NCBI RefSeq assembly: GCF_001424305.1
Contig: NZ_LMPD01000007.1
Location: 124,001-188,000, forward strand
Origin: Pedobacter sp. Leaf176
GTDB taxonomy: Bacteria; Bacteroidota; Bacteroidia; Sphingobacteriales; Sphingobacteriaceae
Reading direction: 5' to 3'
Length of the DNA stretch: 64,000 nt
Shown in pieces: positions 62,291 through 64,000 of the stretch (position 1 is its first letter; each line of letters starts with the position of its first letter). A program made the translations under genes and the position numbers. Under the pieces are notes generated by a model, which was given only the letters and a program-made list of their open reading frames with translations, did not search any database and was not told the DNA's origin.

Positions 62291-62462
62291 ATAAAGCTTA
62301 CTTATTCGACAAAAGTAATACCGGCAAAGATGAGATCATTTCATCGTCGACGAAAGGATTTCAGCGACAGCAACCGGTCTTATGTTTTCGGTAGGTTAAC
62401 GTTGGGCTAATTTCCGATTACTGAATGGCCAAAGCGGGTATTTTTGAATAAAAACGAACATC

Positions 62463-62930
62463 ATGAAACCTTTACTCTCCTCTATTTTCCTGATCTTTCT
62501 TTCGGCCTGCACGTTTGCACAGATCGATACCACCAGCTACCCGAGAGAGCGACAGGAGATTCGGCAACTACTGCAAAGCCAGGGGCCCGGCACACGTATT
62601 GATTGCACAGATATGATCGCAGTAGGTCCAAAAGGCGATATTTCGTTCAGCCACCAGCAATGGATCGAAGCCCAGAGAAAGGAGAAATTAATATTTAAGT
62701 CTGTTAAACCCTTGCCGGGTAATGAGTTCATCCGTATTTATGGTGGCACGATCGCAGTGGTTAACATCCTGATCAATGTGAACATCGTTGTAGATGGCCG
62801 CGATCTGAATATTAAGGTTCGTCGCCTGGAAGTATACCACAAAATTTCCGGTAACTGGTGCCGCGTGGCGGGCCAGGGCACACAGGTAGACGAAACTTTA
62901 TTCCCGATCGACACAAAGAGTAAGCTTTAA
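62463..62930 (+). CDS. Secreted NTF2-like (SnoaL/DUF4440) protein
   Basis: A 155-residue protein with signal peptide (SACTFAQ) and one NTF2-like cone fold (about 26-145): a first helix (ERQEIRQLLQSQG), then strands RIYGGTIAVVNILINVNIVV and RRLEVYHKISGNWCRVAGQG. DUF4440 and related proteins are small-ligand binders or enzymes; the substrate is unknown. It is divergent from the kinase gene, 172 bases away, and may be controlled by that system. Confidence 0.75.
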   Translation: MKPLLSSIFLIFLSACTFAQIDTTSYPRERQEIRQLLQSQGPGTRIDCTDMIAVGPKGDISFSHQQWIEAQRKEKLIFKSVKPLPGNEFIRIYGGTIAVVNILINVNIVVDGRDLNIKVRRLEVYHKISGNWCRVAGQGTQVDETLFPIDTKSKL

Positions 62931-63378
62931 TTATATCGCCTTAAGTCACCCTTACATCTTTTGAGCACGCTGCTGATCAGCATTTGCTGTAAAAAAGATA
63001 AGACGTAATAAGATCCTGACAAAACCTGATCGCCTGCGGATTTTAGGATGAGTAAGTACGGCAATGCAGGTCATGTCCCAAGGTGGCCCCTTCCATCTTA
63101 GTAGTTCAAACATCACAGCAAGACTCGAGAAGCAAATAAAATACTAAAATCAATCCCGATTTTAGACCAATATTCCAGACTTTTCTTCTTTATATTTTAC
63201 TGGATTTAACTGTTGAATTTGGACATGATGCCACGACCTTGTTACGTTGCTGTATGAGTTTTAAGTCGTTGTATATTAATGGTTTGTATTAAGATAAATA
63301 CCAAAATTTAGGTATTGTAGTTCTAGTTTTTTACCCAGAAATTTAATTACCAAACAAGTCACCATTAATCTCTCAAAT
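62931..63378. other. Gap with a small palindrome; no gene seen
   Basis: A 448-base gap. At 63297-63316, AATACC and GGTATT flank AAAATTTA, a 20-base operator-like palindrome 62 bases before the next start. Nothing else is supported. Confidence 0.4.
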
Positions 63379-64000
63379 ATGTATCTAAAACACGCTTTCG
63401 GTCTTTGGGCTCATCTTAGCCATTCGTCGGTACGCATGACATTTTTCATTTTAGGAATATTGTTAATGTCTAATAGACCGGTTGCCGGCCAATCGGTCGG
63501 AAAAACCTATGTATTTAGCGCTGGCGACATCATAAAACGTTTCGACCCCTTCACCAAACAGGTTGTCATGGATGTTGAATCCGGTATGCAGGTTGTATAC
63601 AGGGCCTCGCGTGGACAATATTTTACCATCACCTCGAGCGAAGCTGATGGCTATACCATTCAATTCTGGAGGTTTTCCGAAGATGGAAAGACACAGAAGA
63701 ACACTCCAGGAGTTACCGCTTCAGGGATTTCCCCACAAGTAAAAGGGGTCTACATCGGCAAAGCGCAGAATGGACAAACCTTCTTTATTAGCAAAGTACA
63801 GTTTGACGAGGTCGTAACCGACAATTTTAGAAAACCGTCGGGTTGGGCAAAACTGGAAGGCATTGTGTTGCCCGTGAAACTACGCTTCAAGAACCATCAG
63901 CCAGGGTCAGCATTTGATTTTGGTCAAAGCATCGGCATTGGCCCTGCGGTCTCTTTTACCAGAAACCACGGCGGCCCCTTCGGCGAAAATTCGTTCACAG
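63379..64000 (+). CDS. Secreted hypothetical protein, 3' end outside window
   Basis: An open frame of 207 codons that runs off the window. It has an N-terminal signal sequence (helix MTFFILGILLMSNRPVAGQ; M20 at 63436 may be the real start) and a beta-rich mature part with repeated aromatic/Gly strands (VYFSAGD-like, VYIGKAQNGQTFF, RFKNHQPGSAFDFG, SIGIGPAVSF). The later strands look like the start of an outer-membrane beta-barrel, but this is a guess from pattern. No family is recognised. Confidence 0.65.
   Translation, partial: MYLKHAFGLWAHLSHSSVRMTFFILGILLMSNRPVAGQSVGKTYVFSAGDIIKRFDPFTKQVVMDVESGMQVVYRASRGQYFTITSSEADGYTIQFWRFSEDGKTQKNTPGVTASGISPQVKGVYIGKAQNGQTFFISKVQFDEVVTDNFRKPSGWAKLEGIVLPVKLRFKNHQPGSAFDFGQSIGIGPAVSFTRNHGGPFGENSFT

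Overview
This window comes from a Bacteroidota chromosome, most likely Sphingobacteriaceae and Pedobacter-like. The basis is two SusC/SusD (RagA/RagB) pairs, an ECF sigma/FecR system, three LytS-type kinase plus LytTR regulator pairs, DUF6520/MauE and DUF4369/TlpA proteins, promoters of the TTG-N19/20-TAnnTTTG type, few Shine-Dalgarno sites, low GC, and many short palindromic intergenic repeats. No rRNA, tRNA, CRISPR array or transposase was recognised.

Layout. 1-12.7 kb is housekeeping: the end of a dicarboxylate symporter, rlmF, a secreted cupin, sucD, a lipoprotein MsrB, an RlpA-like protein, nrdB-nrdA, a CWC cysteine-rich protein and a type II topoisomerase A subunit. 12.9-16.7 kb holds a cytoplasmic alpha-amylase and a small-gene region with two HTH regulators, one with a clear palindromic operator. 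17.0-30.7 kb is the most unusual region: a TlpA-DUF3738 fusion, SusC and SusD, a divergent DUF6520/MauE pair, a full-length LanB-type lantibiotic dehydratase, a LytTR/LytS pair and, unannotated by length-based calling, a 46-residue peptide gene (28867-29007) whose tail is almost all Thr/Ser and has no Cys. I read this as a candidate RiPP locus without a visible LanC. An RteC-like protein, an alpha-CTD-like small protein and an HTH regulator follow.

31-34.5 kb is a minus-strand glycan cassette (GH, GT, UDP-galactopyranose mutase). 35-43.4 kb holds an oxidoreductase, a GT14 enzyme cut short by a palindromic repeat, hydrolases and a sterol-desaturase-like enzyme. 43.4-49.3 kb holds a kinase with a frameshifted LytTR partner, a repeat-rich gap, an MscS channel and a glycerophosphodiesterase. 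49.3-59.9 kb is a complete minus-strand nutrient-uptake system (sigma factor, FecR, SusC with STN domain, SusD, DUF1735 surface protein, two TlpA proteins), with the anti-sigma gene frameshifted. 60.3-64 kb holds a third LytS/LytTR pair, an NTF2-like secreted protein and a secreted protein running off the window.

The gaps contain several families of small repeats: a REP-like hairpin (arms GGTCTTAGCG and CGCTAAGACC around a TCT loop) in about ten copies, a longer composite repeat in two copies, and a GAGAAAC/GTTTCTC module nested inside one of those copies and found alone elsewhere. Two genes carry single-base indels in short A runs, which may be real or assembly errors.
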